NCBI RefSeq assembly: GCF_015500095.1
Contig: NZ_CP062983.1
Span: 4,464,001-4,528,000, forward strand
Origin: Phototrophicus methaneseepsis
GTDB lineage: Bacteria; Chloroflexota; Anaerolineae; Aggregatilineales; Phototrophicaceae
Length of the DNA stretch: 64,000 nucleotides
Direction: 5' to 3'
Shown piece by piece: positions 9,077 through 17,250 of the stretch. Under the pieces are notes generated by a model. It was not told the origin of the DNA. It saw only the letters and a list, made by a program, of their open reading frames with translations, and made no database searches. Made by a program: the position numbers and the translations under genes. Each line of letters begins with the position of its first letter. The first letter of the stretch is position 1.

Positions 9077-10090
9077 TTAGCGAGAATGGACATGCTCTTT
9101 CAGGCTTACGGCTTTGTATTGTGGATACGGGTAGGTGTTGGGCTTACCCGTCGTATGCTCCGTCTCAATGACGTTACTCACCTCCACGCGGATATCGGCA
9201 CTGCCCTGCTCACGGCCATCGGGTGATGTATATGAGATACGCAGTTCGACCCAGGTTGGATTTTCAGCCTCGTCACGAGCCAGCACCTCGTGCGACTTCA
9301 GGAAGTCGAACCAGTCCCAGCCATACTGCTGCCAAAGTGCGCATTCTGCCGTCTGGGCGAAGCTATCCCCAAGGCCAGCCCAACCCCGATAATGACCGCG
9401 CATATCCGCGACATCACCACGACGGTGAATGATCTTTTCGGCTTCTTCTTCGCCGACATAAGCCCAATAATGGGCCGTAGGCATATCCATCAACGTCGGG
9501 GCGAAGACATGCCCGCCAAAGTGCGTCACCCGCCAGACGCGCAAATGATCCGAAGAATAATTCTTGCGCATCTCGTTATAGAGCGGATAGCCAAACTTGG
9601 CGCAAGCGGCATCAATCGTACCATGTGTACACACGAGAATATCGCGTGTGGCGTCATGCTCCGGCACACGATATGTATCGAAGGCTGTTAAAGCGTCGTG
9701 ATCTTCATAAAGTGCCCAGCAAAGCGGTCCCAGTTTCTCAACGGGTACGAGATATTCCACCTTATCGAAAATCGCGATCTGGCCTTTTTTGCGCGTGTAG
9801 AACATCACGCGGCGGTGGCCTTCTACACTGTATTCTTTATCCGGTGCGATCAACAGCGGGCGATGGTTATAGCCTTTGCCCTCGTGATAATCCTTCAGCC
9901 ATTTTTGTAAGAGGTCGATGCACTCCTGAGGGAGCACACCGGCCTCATTATAGAGATTGGGCTTCCAGGGCAGCGGAACTTCAAGAAGAATCACATCTTC
10001 AAAATCATCCGCATAGCCAATTGGGTCCAACCCGCGCTCCTGGGCAAGGCAATTACAATAAGCCTTGCTCGTTGCGTTTACAGGTTTCAT
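9077..10090 (-). CDS. Sucrase/ferredoxin-like protein
   Basis: A 337-residue protein of the sucraseferredoxin-like family, whose members have a thioredoxin-like ferredoxin fold. Near the N-terminus is a Cys-x-Cys (Cys12, Cys14 in KAYCNCLAQ); the middle has VCTHGTIDAACAKFGYPLY and the family stretch THFGGHVFAPTLMDMP, with Cys and His residues that could hold a 2Fe-2S cluster. It is the last gene of the iron-siderophore uptake operon and overlaps the DUF2218 gene by 4 bp (ATGA), so translation is probably coupled. A role in reducing ferric siderophore to release iron is inferred from this setting and from the possible redox cluster; the sequence alone does not prove it. Confidence 0.85.
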   Translation of the reverse strand: MKPVNATSKAYCNCLAQERGLDPIGYADDFEDVILLEVPLPWKPNLYNEAGVLPQECIDLLQKWLKDYHEGKGYNHRPLLIAPDKEYSVEGHRRVMFYTRKKGQIAIFDKVEYLVPVEKLGPLCWALYEDHDALTAFDTYRVPEHDATRDILVCTHGTIDAACAKFGYPLYNEMRKNYSSDHLRVWRVTHFGGHVFAPTLMDMPTAHYWAYVGEEEAEKIIHRRGDVADMRGHYRGWAGLGDSFAQTAECALWQQYGWDWFDFLKSHEVLARDEAENPTWVELRISYTSPDGREQGSADIRVEVSNVIETEHTTGKPNTYPYPQYKAVSLKEHVHSR

Positions 10091-10374
10091 GCCTGTTCAA
10101 CCCAATCCACTTCCAGCGATTCGTTCGGCGCAAAACGGACCAGGTGCCCACCGACAACCTGCTTCACACGCTCTAGTTGTTCGGCATCATCCGCCTGAAT
10201 GTTGAGCGTGAGTACATCGCCGGCAGCATCCATCTGGCAGGTGCCAAAACCAAATTGCACATCACCATGGTTATCGTCATAAGTGGCCTGCACTTTACGA
10301 TCAAAGTGGTTACACAGGGCCTTCAAATAGCGTGATGCCTTCTCTGTCTTAACGCGGGAAACTGCACTATACAT
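10087..10374 (-). CDS. DUF2218 family protein
   Basis: A 95-residue cytoplasmic protein matching the DUF2218 pattern: the N-terminal segment SRYLKALCNHFDRKV, then FGTCQMD, and the ending HLVRFA...LEVDW. The family is small, of unknown biochemical function, and commonly sits beside siderophore transport or reductase genes, as here. The ATG lies two bases after the stop of the binding-protein gene, whose end supplies the ribosome site GGAG, and the 3' end overlaps the next gene by 4 bp. Conserved Cys and His residues (Cys21, His23, Cys45) could bind metal, but that is inference. Confidence 0.85.
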   Translation of the reverse strand: MYSAVSRVKTEKASRYLKALCNHFDRKVQATYDDNHGDVQFGFGTCQMDAAGDVLTLNIQADDAEQLERVKQVVGGHLVRFAPNESLEVDWVEQA

Positions 10375-10376
10375 AG

Positions 10377-12293
10377 TTACTCTGCTCCAATAACTGCTGC
10401 TTCAACATCATCCAGAACTGTCATAGCCGCCACAGGGCCGCCGATGCTCGTCCACAGCGAGCCATCAATATAAACCACATGGTCCGCCTGGACCGCGTTC
10501 AATGCCTGGAATAAGGGGCTTTCCATCGTCTCCGCTAGCAGATCAGCAGCATCGCCTGCTTCTGCCAGCGTCCCAATGAACAACCAGTCGCCATCAATTT
10601 CACCAAGCTGCTCCAGGCTGATCGTCGGGGTATGGCCGACGCCCTCACCTTCAAGCCCTTCTGGGCGCACGAAGCCGACATCCAGCAGCACACGGCTGGA
10701 GAAAGCATCCGGCAGCATGATAGCCGGGCCATCCGGGTTCCAGCGGACGATATTCGCCACAGAACCAATGGCATCACCAAGGCTCTCCTGCAACGCGGCA
10801 ACACGTTCATCATATGAGGCGATGAAATCGGCAGTTTCTTCTTGCATATTCAAAATTTCGCCAACGCGCGTGAAGTGTGATTGCCACGTCTCCCCCAGGG
10901 AGAAGGTATTAATCGTGGGGGCAATTTCGTTAAGCTGTGCGAGTACATCTTCGTTGGTGTAGCCACCAAACAAGATCAAGTCTGGATCAAGCGCCAATAC
11001 CTGCTCTAAATTGGGATTATAGAATTCGCCAACGATCTCGACGCCTTCGAGCTCATCCTGTAAATAGCGCGGAGGCGTTGGCTGGCCGCGGCCATTGGTC
11101 GTGCCAATGGGCTCAATACCCAGCGCAACCAATGCATCCAGGTCCGATTCCATCAATGCCAGGATGCGCTGCGGTTCTTCCGGCACGCAGACGCTCACTC
11201 CAGTGGCATCTTCTACAGCGCGCATACCCTCTTCACAGGTCGCAGCAGCAGTCTCTTCCGTATCGCTTGCCTCATCAGCCGCGCCGGGGAGCAGATCCTC
11301 ATAGGTCACTTCTGGCTCGACATCTGTCAGCGTGGCGAAAAGATCGTCGATAATGCGATTAGCGAGCAAATAAGTCGCCGCGCGATACCAGTAGCCCTCC
11401 ATCACATAGACATTACCTTCCTGGACCACACTCAGGCTTTGCCAGAGCGGATTCGCCTGGAAGTCCTGGATCGCCTGGGATTCTTCTGCAGCGATGTCCA
11501 GGTCTGTGGTGGAATAGGCAAAGAGATAGGCAATATCCCCATTAGCCATATCCAACGTCTCTTCAGAGATATTCAGCCAATAGTCTGCTTCCGGGTCATC
11601 GACAGTCTGAGCTTCTGGACGGGCAAAGCCCACATCTTCCAGGATTTTGCTCTGTGGCGAGTTATCCATCCACAGTGTGATGCCATAGGTCATGGCCGTC
11701 GTCAGCGAGACTTCCACTTCCGCCGGATCAAACGGCAGAGCTTCCTGCAATTGGGCAATACGCCCATAGTAGGTATCCTGCATCTGCTGGAAGCGTTCTT
11801 CTTCACCCAGGACCTCAGCCCAGAACTGTGTGGTCCGTTCCCAATCCTGAACAGACAGCGATGTCACAACCACAGGCGCAATCTGGCTCACTTCATCATA
11901 AGCCAGGACGCCATCACCGCCATCATAGGCCAGCACAATGTCCGGCTCGACTTCCAGCACTTTTTCCGTATCAACTGGATACCCCAGGTCCGCGATGCTG
12001 GCGAAGGTATCATAAAGTGGGGGCAAAGAAGCCGCCATTTCGTCCAGAATCCACTGCGTCGCACCGACGACCTCACGGTCTGTATACAGCACAAAATCTA
12101 GCGCAGCCATATCGACCACGACAATACGCTGCGGATCATCTGGAATGCAGAGCGGATCTGTTTTGAGATATTCATGGTCAAACAAGTGAAAGCCCTCTTC
12201 GCACTCAGGTGTATCCTGGGCGGCTACGGGCACCATTGCCAGCGACAAGCTAATGACAGTCAGCATCAGCACGGAGACAAACTTACGAATCAT
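10377..12293 (-). CDS. Tandem-fused iron-siderophore binding protein
   Basis: A 638-residue secreted protein made of two complete periplasmic-binding (FepB/FhuD-type) domains in one chain, about residues 31-335 and 353-638. A signal peptide (MIRKFVSVLM...VAAQ) precedes; no lipobox Cys is seen. Each half opens with the same extension, CEEG...C(I/V)P(D/E)(D/E)PQRI (Cys31/Cys49 and Cys353/Cys369), then the usual V(V)GAT/IGTT and LxLxPDLIL stretches. Binding proteins of this class are normally a single domain of about 300 residues. It should capture ferric siderophore outside the membrane and deliver it to the two FecCD permeases encoded upstream. GAGGA precedes the ATG. The two halves are diverged, so the fusion is old. 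Confidence 0.92.
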   Translation of the reverse strand: MIRKFVSVLMLTVISLSLAMVPVAAQDTPECEEGFHLFDHEYLKTDPLCIPDDPQRIVVVDMAALDFVLYTDREVVGATQWILDEMAASLPPLYDTFASIADLGYPVDTEKVLEVEPDIVLAYDGGDGVLAYDEVSQIAPVVVTSLSVQDWERTTQFWAEVLGEEERFQQMQDTYYGRIAQLQEALPFDPAEVEVSLTTAMTYGITLWMDNSPQSKILEDVGFARPEAQTVDDPEADYWLNISEETLDMANGDIAYLFAYSTTDLDIAAEESQAIQDFQANPLWQSLSVVQEGNVYVMEGYWYRAATYLLANRIIDDLFATLTDVEPEVTYEDLLPGAADEASDTEETAAATCEEGMRAVEDATGVSVCVPEEPQRILALMESDLDALVALGIEPIGTTNGRGQPTPPRYLQDELEGVEIVGEFYNPNLEQVLALDPDLILFGGYTNEDVLAQLNEIAPTINTFSLGETWQSHFTRVGEILNMQEETADFIASYDERVAALQESLGDAIGSVANIVRWNPDGPAIMLPDAFSSRVLLDVGFVRPEGLEGEGVGHTPTISLEQLGEIDGDWLFIGTLAEAGDAADLLAETMESPLFQALNAVQADHVVYIDGSLWTSIGGPVAAMTVLDDVEAAVIGAE

Positions 12294-12348
12294 AGGTTAA
12301 TTCCTCGTGTATAGCGATTAAATATGTTTCTACTTGCACAGCCGATTC

Positions 12349-13236
12349 TTAAACCAGCGCCTTAGAGCGGACCTGCCCATTCTGGCTACCACTCTGATTG
12401 TTGCTCTGGTTATTGTTCTGGCTCGCTTTGGCAGCAGCTTGCTTATGCCGCCGGCTTCGCCCAATAGGCACGCACATGGGCGTCCCCGTGATGGGGTCCG
12501 TCACGACTTCCGCCTTCAAGCCAAAAATTTGCCAGATATTCTCAGGGGTCATCACGCGCTCAGGCTCGCCCTGGGTGATGATCTGCCCACCTCGCAGCGC
12601 CACCACAGTATCCGCATAGCGCGCAGCCTGGTTCAGGTCATGCAGCACCATGACGACAGTGCGGCCCTCTGCATTGAGGTCGTCTAACAGGTCGAGCACA
12701 TCCATCTGATAAGCCAGATCAAGATACGTCGTGGGTTCGTCCAACAGCAGCACATCCGTCTGTTGTGCCAATGCCATCGCAATCCAGGCACGCTGACGCT
12801 GCCCGCCACTGAGCGTATCCACAGGGCGATCTGCAAACATCGTCAGGTTCGTCTTCGTCAGTGCCTGATCCACGATACGTTCATCCTCTTTGCTCCATTG
12901 CTGGAACCAGCTCTGATGCGGATAACGTCCCTGGGCAACCAGTTCATGTACGGTCAGGCCCTCAGGTGCTGTCGGCGATTGCGGCAAGATACCCAGTTTC
13001 TTGGCGAGTTCTTTAGCCTTCATAGCATGGATATCATGACCATCGAGGTAAACGGTACCGCCAGCTGGCTTGAGCAAACGCGACAGGCCACGCAGCAGTG
13101 TGCTCTTGCCACAGCCATTCGGCCCAACCAGCGCCGTGATGGAGCCCTCCTCAATGCGAACGTTCATTTCGTGCACGATAGTGGTGCTGCTATCGTAAGA
13201 GAGAGAGAGATTGTCGACATGGATTAGATCATTCAA
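12349..13236 (-). CDS. Iron-siderophore ABC transporter ATPase (FecE/FepC-like)
   Basis: ATP-binding subunit of the uptake system, acting on the inner face of the membrane. It shows Walker [10 protein letters not shown], the Q-loop LPQSP, signature [17 protein letters not shown], Walker [13 protein letters not shown] and the switch His in [12 protein letters not shown]; the YLD after the Walker B Glu is typical of FecE/FepC proteins. The C-terminus ends in a Lys/Gln/Asn/Ser-rich tail (about 35 residues) beyond the normal domain. The start is a TTG placed 7 bases behind GGGAG; no better ATG is in frame. It follows the permease gene by 11 bp and precedes the binding-protein gene by 55 bp. Confidence 0.95.
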   Translation of the reverse strand: MNDLIHVDNLSLSYDSSTTIVHEMNVRIEEGSITALVGPNGCGKSTLLRGLSRLLKPAGGTVYLDGHDIHAMKAKELAKKLGILPQSPTAPEGLTVHELVAQGRYPHQSWFQQWSKEDERIVDQALTKTNLTMFADRPVDTLSGGQRQRAWIAMALAQQTDVLLLDEPTTYLDLAYQMDVLDLLDDLNAEGRTVVMVLHDLNQAARYADTVVALRGGQIITQGEPERVMTPENIWQIFGLKAEVVTDPITGTPMCVPIGRSRRHKQAAAKASQNNNQSNNQSGSQNGQVRSKALV

Positions 13237-13247
13237 GAGTGATCTCC

Positions 13248-14363
13248 CTAATTTCTATAGCGATACAACAGATACATGAAATATGGGGCACCAATTAGCG
13301 CCGTAACAATGCCAATCGGCAATTCCGATGGTGAAATGATCCAACGACCGATGAGATCTGCCAGAACCAGCAGCGCCCCACCAAACAACGCCGTTACTGG
13401 GATCATGCCATCATGAGATGGGCCAACCAATCGCCGTGTGATATGCGGTGCAACCAACCCGACGAAGCCAATTGTCCCCGCGACCGCAACCGCAGCAGCA
13501 GCCAGTGCCACGCTGATAACCAACAGCAGGACGCGCTGAGCTTCGACGCGCATTCCCAGGCCACGAGCAATTTCATCGCCCAGATTGAGGATGTTGAGCT
13601 GGCGCGCAGAGAAGATAGCAATGGGCAGCAAGATCAGCAGCCATAAACTCATCGTGCGGACGTGCTCCCAGTTACGGCCATAGACGCTGCCCGTCAACCA
13701 GACGTAAGCTTGCTGCACATCGTTAATATCCCCAAAGACGAGCATGAAAGACGTCAGCGAGCCCAAGACCGCCGCGAAAGCCACACCGATCAAGATCAGC
13801 CGGACGGGTGCGCTACCGCCATCTTTCCAGGAGAGCGTATAAATCGCGATAGCTGTCAGGAGCGCCCCACCAAAGGCCGCCCAGGGTAGCCAGCTAATCG
13901 GCACATCCTTGAACCAGACGATGACGGAAACTGCCGCCAACCCGGCGCCAGCGCTCACGCCCAGGATACCGGGTTCCGCCAGAGGGTTGCGCGTAATACC
14001 CTGCATAATCGCGCCAGATGTCGCCAGCGCTGCCCCAACCAGGAATGCCGTCAGGATGCGCGGCAGGCGGAAGGTATGCACCACGAGATTGTAATTGCGG
14101 AATTCCGGGTGATCTTGTGGGAGGGTGCCCAACAATGTGCGGACCACATCAACGGGGCTAATATCATATTCGCCATAGCTGATGCTCAAGACCAGCACAA
14201 CCAGCGTAAAAGCCAAAATCGCCAGAGCCATCAACGGTACGCGACGATCCAGCTTGAGGGATACTGGCAGGTATTTGGACCGCACGGCGATCCAATGTGG
14301 GCGCAGATGCTGCTCAGCAGCAGCCTTTTGATTCACTTTTTTAGTCACTTGTTCAGAGGCCAT
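13248..14363 (-). CDS. FecCD-family iron-siderophore permease (second)
   Basis: Polytopic permease subunit (371 aa), about nine to ten membrane helices, with the family segments [39 protein letters not shown] and [23 protein letters not shown] charged cytoplasmic N-terminal extension of about 50 residues precedes the first helix. The open frame runs further upstream to 14528 inside the preceding gene, but the ATG at 14363 overlaps that gene's stop by one base (TGATG), which fits coupled translation. It should pair with the first permease to form the channel for ferric siderophore. Confidence 0.95.
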   Translation of the reverse strand: MASEQVTKKVNQKAAAEQHLRPHWIAVRSKYLPVSLKLDRRVPLMALAILAFTLVVLVLSISYGEYDISPVDVVRTLLGTLPQDHPEFRNYNLVVHTFRLPRILTAFLVGAALATSGAIMQGITRNPLAEPGILGVSAGAGLAAVSVIVWFKDVPISWLPWAAFGGALLTAIAIYTLSWKDGGSAPVRLILIGVAFAAVLGSLTSFMLVFGDINDVQQAYVWLTGSVYGRNWEHVRTMSLWLLILLPIAIFSARQLNILNLGDEIARGLGMRVEAQRVLLLVISVALAAAAVAVAGTIGFVGLVAPHITRRLVGPSHDGMIPVTALFGGALLVLADLIGRWIISPSELPIGIVTALIGAPYFMYLLYRYRN

Positions 14364-15406
14364 CAGCGCCGCACCTTCCACCGCGCTAAGTAAATGAAGA
14401 AGGGCGCGCCAATAATCGCCATCATGATGCCAACAGGCAACTCCTGTGGGCGCAAAACGATGCGCGCGGCCACATCTGCAACTGTCACCAGCACAGCGCC
14501 CATCAACGCGGAATAAGGGATAATCCAACGATAATCCACGCCTGCGACGAAGCGCGCCATATGCGGCACAATCAAGCCAACGAAGCCAATCGGCCCCGCC
14601 AAAGAGACAGCACCACCAGCCAGCAGCACAACCATTAGCGCAGCAATGATCTTTACATAGAGTGTATTCTGCCCCAGGCCCTTGGCGACATCTTCACCCA
14701 GGCTGATGGTTGTAATCTGGCGGCTGATCATTAAAGACCCGATCATGCCCACAAGCAAAATCGGCGCGGTTTGCAGCACCAAGGGCATATCACGCCCCGC
14801 GAGCGCGCCCGCCGTCCAAAAGCGAATCTGATCGAGTGTTTCCTGATCTTGAATCAAGATAGTCGTCGTCAATGCGGAAACAAATGCTGTCAGGATGACG
14901 CCTGCCAGGGTCAGACGCAGCGGTGTCGCACCACCTCGGCCAATCGACCCTAAACCATAGACAATCACCGCAGCGACAGCCGCACCTCCGAGAGCCGCAA
15001 TCGCATAAACGGAGAGGGACGGGTTCCCTAACAACCAGACGGATAACACCACCGCAAACGCAGCCCCGGCATTAATGCCCAGAATACCGCTATCAGCTAA
15101 TGGGTTACGCGTCAGGCCCTGCATGATGGCGCCAGCAACAGCCAGCGCTGCCCCAACCATCGCACCAGCCAGCACACGTGGCAATCGCACGGTCTGGATA
15201 ATCAAGTGGTTGAACTCTGTATTGTCGTAATGAAACAACGCTTCGAACACAGTATTGGCGTCAATATCCGCAGCACCCAGTGTGATGCTCCATAATAGAC
15301 AGAGTACCAACAACACCGCCACCACAATCAACCCCGGCAGCAACAAACTGCGACTGCCAATCAGCCGTGTTGTATTCGCGTTTGCTTTCTTTGCCTTTAC
15401 TGCCAT
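14363..15406 (-). CDS. FecCD-family iron-siderophore permease (first)
   Basis: First gene of the uptake operon; 347 residues with about nine to ten membrane helices. Diagnostic FecCD stretches are AVAGAIMQGLTRNPLADSGILGINAGAA, TPLRLTLAGV and GPIGFVGLIVPHMARFVAGVDYR, plus the ending RPQELPVGIMMAIIGAPFFIYL. The paralogous second permease follows with a one-base overlap, so the two probably form a heterodimer. The ATG at 15406 has a weak ribosome site. The 450-bp gap upstream holds the candidate metal-dependent operator at 15555-15583. Confidence 0.95.
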   Translation of the reverse strand: MAVKAKKANANTTRLIGSRSLLLPGLIVVAVLLVLCLLWSITLGAADIDANTVFEALFHYDNTEFNHLIIQTVRLPRVLAGAMVGAALAVAGAIMQGLTRNPLADSGILGINAGAAFAVVLSVWLLGNPSLSVYAIAALGGAAVAAVIVYGLGSIGRGGATPLRLTLAGVILTAFVSALTTTILIQDQETLDQIRFWTAGALAGRDMPLVLQTAPILLVGMIGSLMISRQITTISLGEDVAKGLGQNTLYVKIIAALMVVLLAGGAVSLAGPIGFVGLIVPHMARFVAGVDYRWIIPYSALMGAVLVTVADVAARIVLRPQELPVGIMMAIIGAPFFIYLARWKVRR

Positions 15407-15904
15407 GATCTATTTAGTAGTCTTTTCTATTGGCTCCAGGGTGGCATACTGCATCTGGTTGATAGCATCACAAACAGACGCGAATTGCATCAGCAAAAGG
15501 GCTGGTTTCTTCATTGCAGGTTTTTCCCTCATTTGAGAACGACTCGTAAACTGGTGCCTATGCTAAGGCATACCCTTGCCTTATTTCCACGCATTGCGTT
15601 AAGGCTCAGGCGATAAAAACGATAAAGCTAAACTGCATGACCGGAAAAACAAGCCATCATGACCGAAAATTCAATAAAAACCTGGGTGAAATAGAGGAAA
15701 ACTTGAGGAGAATTTAGAAATTAGCGTCAGTTAACATTGTACAAAGGGCATTCTCCGGTCTATGGTCGCTCATGACACAATAACCATAGCGCGTCATATA
15801 GTGTTTACACTGAAGCGCCATGATCTCTGTTAAGCTTAAACTGGCAAACTCTATATTTGATCTATCGCCTGATTACTAAAACACAATGCCCGGTAAAATC
15901 AAAC
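15407..15904. other. Intergenic region between siderophore operon and GT87 gene
   Basis: Divergent promoter region of about 500 bp. Apart from the inverted repeat at 15555-15583 and a further similar half-site (TTAAGGC near 15600) I see no gene or structured RNA here. Confidence 0.5.
15555..15583. promoter_or_regulatory. Candidate iron-responsive operator of the siderophore operon
   Basis: A perfect inverted repeat TAAGGCA-N6-TGCCTTA (15564-15570 with 15577-15583) is preceded by a third half-site, TGCCTA, at 15555-15560, making overlapping inverted repeats. It lies about 150-180 bp before the first permease gene. The shape recalls DtxR/IdeR-like metal regulators, but the regulator is not in the window and the assignment is inference. 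Confidence 0.5.
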
Positions 15905-17050
15905 ATGCATAAAGCTCGCCAGGTAAGCCACTCTGAAAAAATCCTGATACTATTTCTTATCGTTGGCTTCTTAATAGTCACATGCCTCTTTATTGTAAAC
16001 AACCAGATGCTTTCCTGGGATTTTCGTAACAATGTCTGGGCTCCAGGCTATCTTTTGCTCAACCAGCGCAATCCTTTTGATCTCAGTGATTTATTCGATA
16101 TAAGTGGTGCAGTCTGGCTCCCTCCATTTATCGGCGCTACGTTCTACTTAGGTCTCTTACCCGAACGGATCGCCACCAATATATGGGCTGTGTTGAACGT
16201 TGTAGCGTACTTCAGTTTACTCGCATTACTCATCACCCCGCAAAAGCCAGAGCGCCTATGGTTAATCCTGGGATTACTTGGTGCGTTACTATTCCCCCCT
16301 TTTGTATCAACGGTCATTAGTGGGCAAATTGGCATATTGAATATGTTGATTTGGTTCAGCAGTTTTTATTTTCTTAGCAAAAAACAGGCAGGTCCGGCGG
16401 GATTCCTGACGATACTAAGTATCTCGAAACCCCAACTTCTTATTTTAGTCGGGCCAGCGATGCTGATGATGGCCTATCGTATGGGAAAATGGCCGCTCCT
16501 TATTCGTTTTATTGCCTATGGAGCCTTATTCACTATTTTGCTCACAATCCCCCTATGGATCGCTTATCCTCAATGGATCAATGCTTATATCGAGGCCTTG
16601 CGCTTGATGCCTGGTTATGAGCAACCATCAAGCCTCCACCTGTTACGCGTCTATCTCGGAAATACAATTGGCATCTTGGTCTGGTCCGTATTCTGTATCG
16701 GCATAGAACTGACCTTGCTGCGATATTGGAAGAGAACAAAAGATTATCGAAAGGCTTTAATCTGGACACTCGCTCTAACGCCTATTGTGGCACCCTACAC
16801 ATGGTCTTGGGATTATGTCCTGCTGATGCCTGCTTTAATCTGGACGCTCCTGCATCTTAAATCACCCATTTCCAAAACCCTTTTATGTGTGGGTTACGGC
16901 TTCGTTTGGGTTGCGACTATTCGTATACGTCTGCTTACTGACGGTAACGAAATTCGCTTCTGGTGGATGTCCTGGATGATCCTCGTCATATTAGGGGTTG
17001 TCTGGTGGATAGACCATCGAATTCACCAAAAAGATCACGCCAAAATATAG
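15905..17050 (+). CDS. GT87-like (DUF2029) membrane glycosyltransferase
   Basis: A 381-residue polytopic membrane protein with roughly nine to ten helices. It has marks of the GT87/DUF2029 group of polyprenyl-phosphate-mannose-dependent transferases: SWDFRNNVWAPGYLLLNQRNPFDL after the first helix with an early Asp, the GQIGILNMLIWF loop, and SISKPQLLILVGPAML (the KPQ motif). It would add a sugar to a lipid or glycan outside the membrane; donor and acceptor are unknown. The frame opens at a TTG (15857), but the ATG at 15905 gives the natural N-terminus. The ribosome site is weak for both. It is a single gene. Confidence 0.8.
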   Translation: MHKARQVSHSEKILILFLIVGFLIVTCLFIVNNQMLSWDFRNNVWAPGYLLLNQRNPFDLSDLFDISGAVWLPPFIGATFYLGLLPERIATNIWAVLNVVAYFSLLALLITPQKPERLWLILGLLGALLFPPFVSTVISGQIGILNMLIWFSSFYFLSKKQAGPAGFLTILSISKPQLLILVGPAMLMMAYRMGKWPLLIRFIAYGALFTILLTIPLWIAYPQWINAYIEALRLMPGYEQPSSLHLLRVYLGNTIGILVWSVFCIGIELTLLRYWKRTKDYRKALIWTLALTPIVAPYTWSWDYVLLMPALIWTLLHLKSPISKTLLCVGYGFVWVATIRIRLLTDGNEIRFWWMSWMILVILGVVWWIDHRIHQKDHAKI

Positions 17051-17189
17051 TTCCCCGTGCCATCCCGTGTAGGAGATCAACATAAAGAGAGGGTGCAAAA
17101 TCATATCGGTATCTACAGGTGTAGTAAGAATAATCTCCTGAGCGCCTGTATGACTATGTGAAGCAATGATTTATCCAGTAGAGAAAACA

Positions 17190-17213
17190 CAGGCAGAGCA
17201 CCCACTCTGCCTG
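17190..17213 (-). terminator. Terminator of the secreted SH3b gene
   Basis: A 9-bp perfect stem (17190-17198 with 17205-17213) lies 38 bp past the stop of the minus-strand gene; on that strand it is followed by TGTTTTCTC. Confidence 0.75.
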
Positions 17214-17250
17214 TATCATTCAGCGTTTACGATTGAGGCAATAACAGCCA

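Noticed and set aside
11439-12101. 220-residue plus-strand open frame
   Set aside because: It is antisense to the siderophore-binding protein gene, which has clear domain matches and a signal peptide.
14364-14528. N-terminal extension of the second permease
   Set aside because: This part overlaps the first permease gene and has no membrane-protein character; the ATG at 14363 overlaps the preceding stop codon and suits the family.
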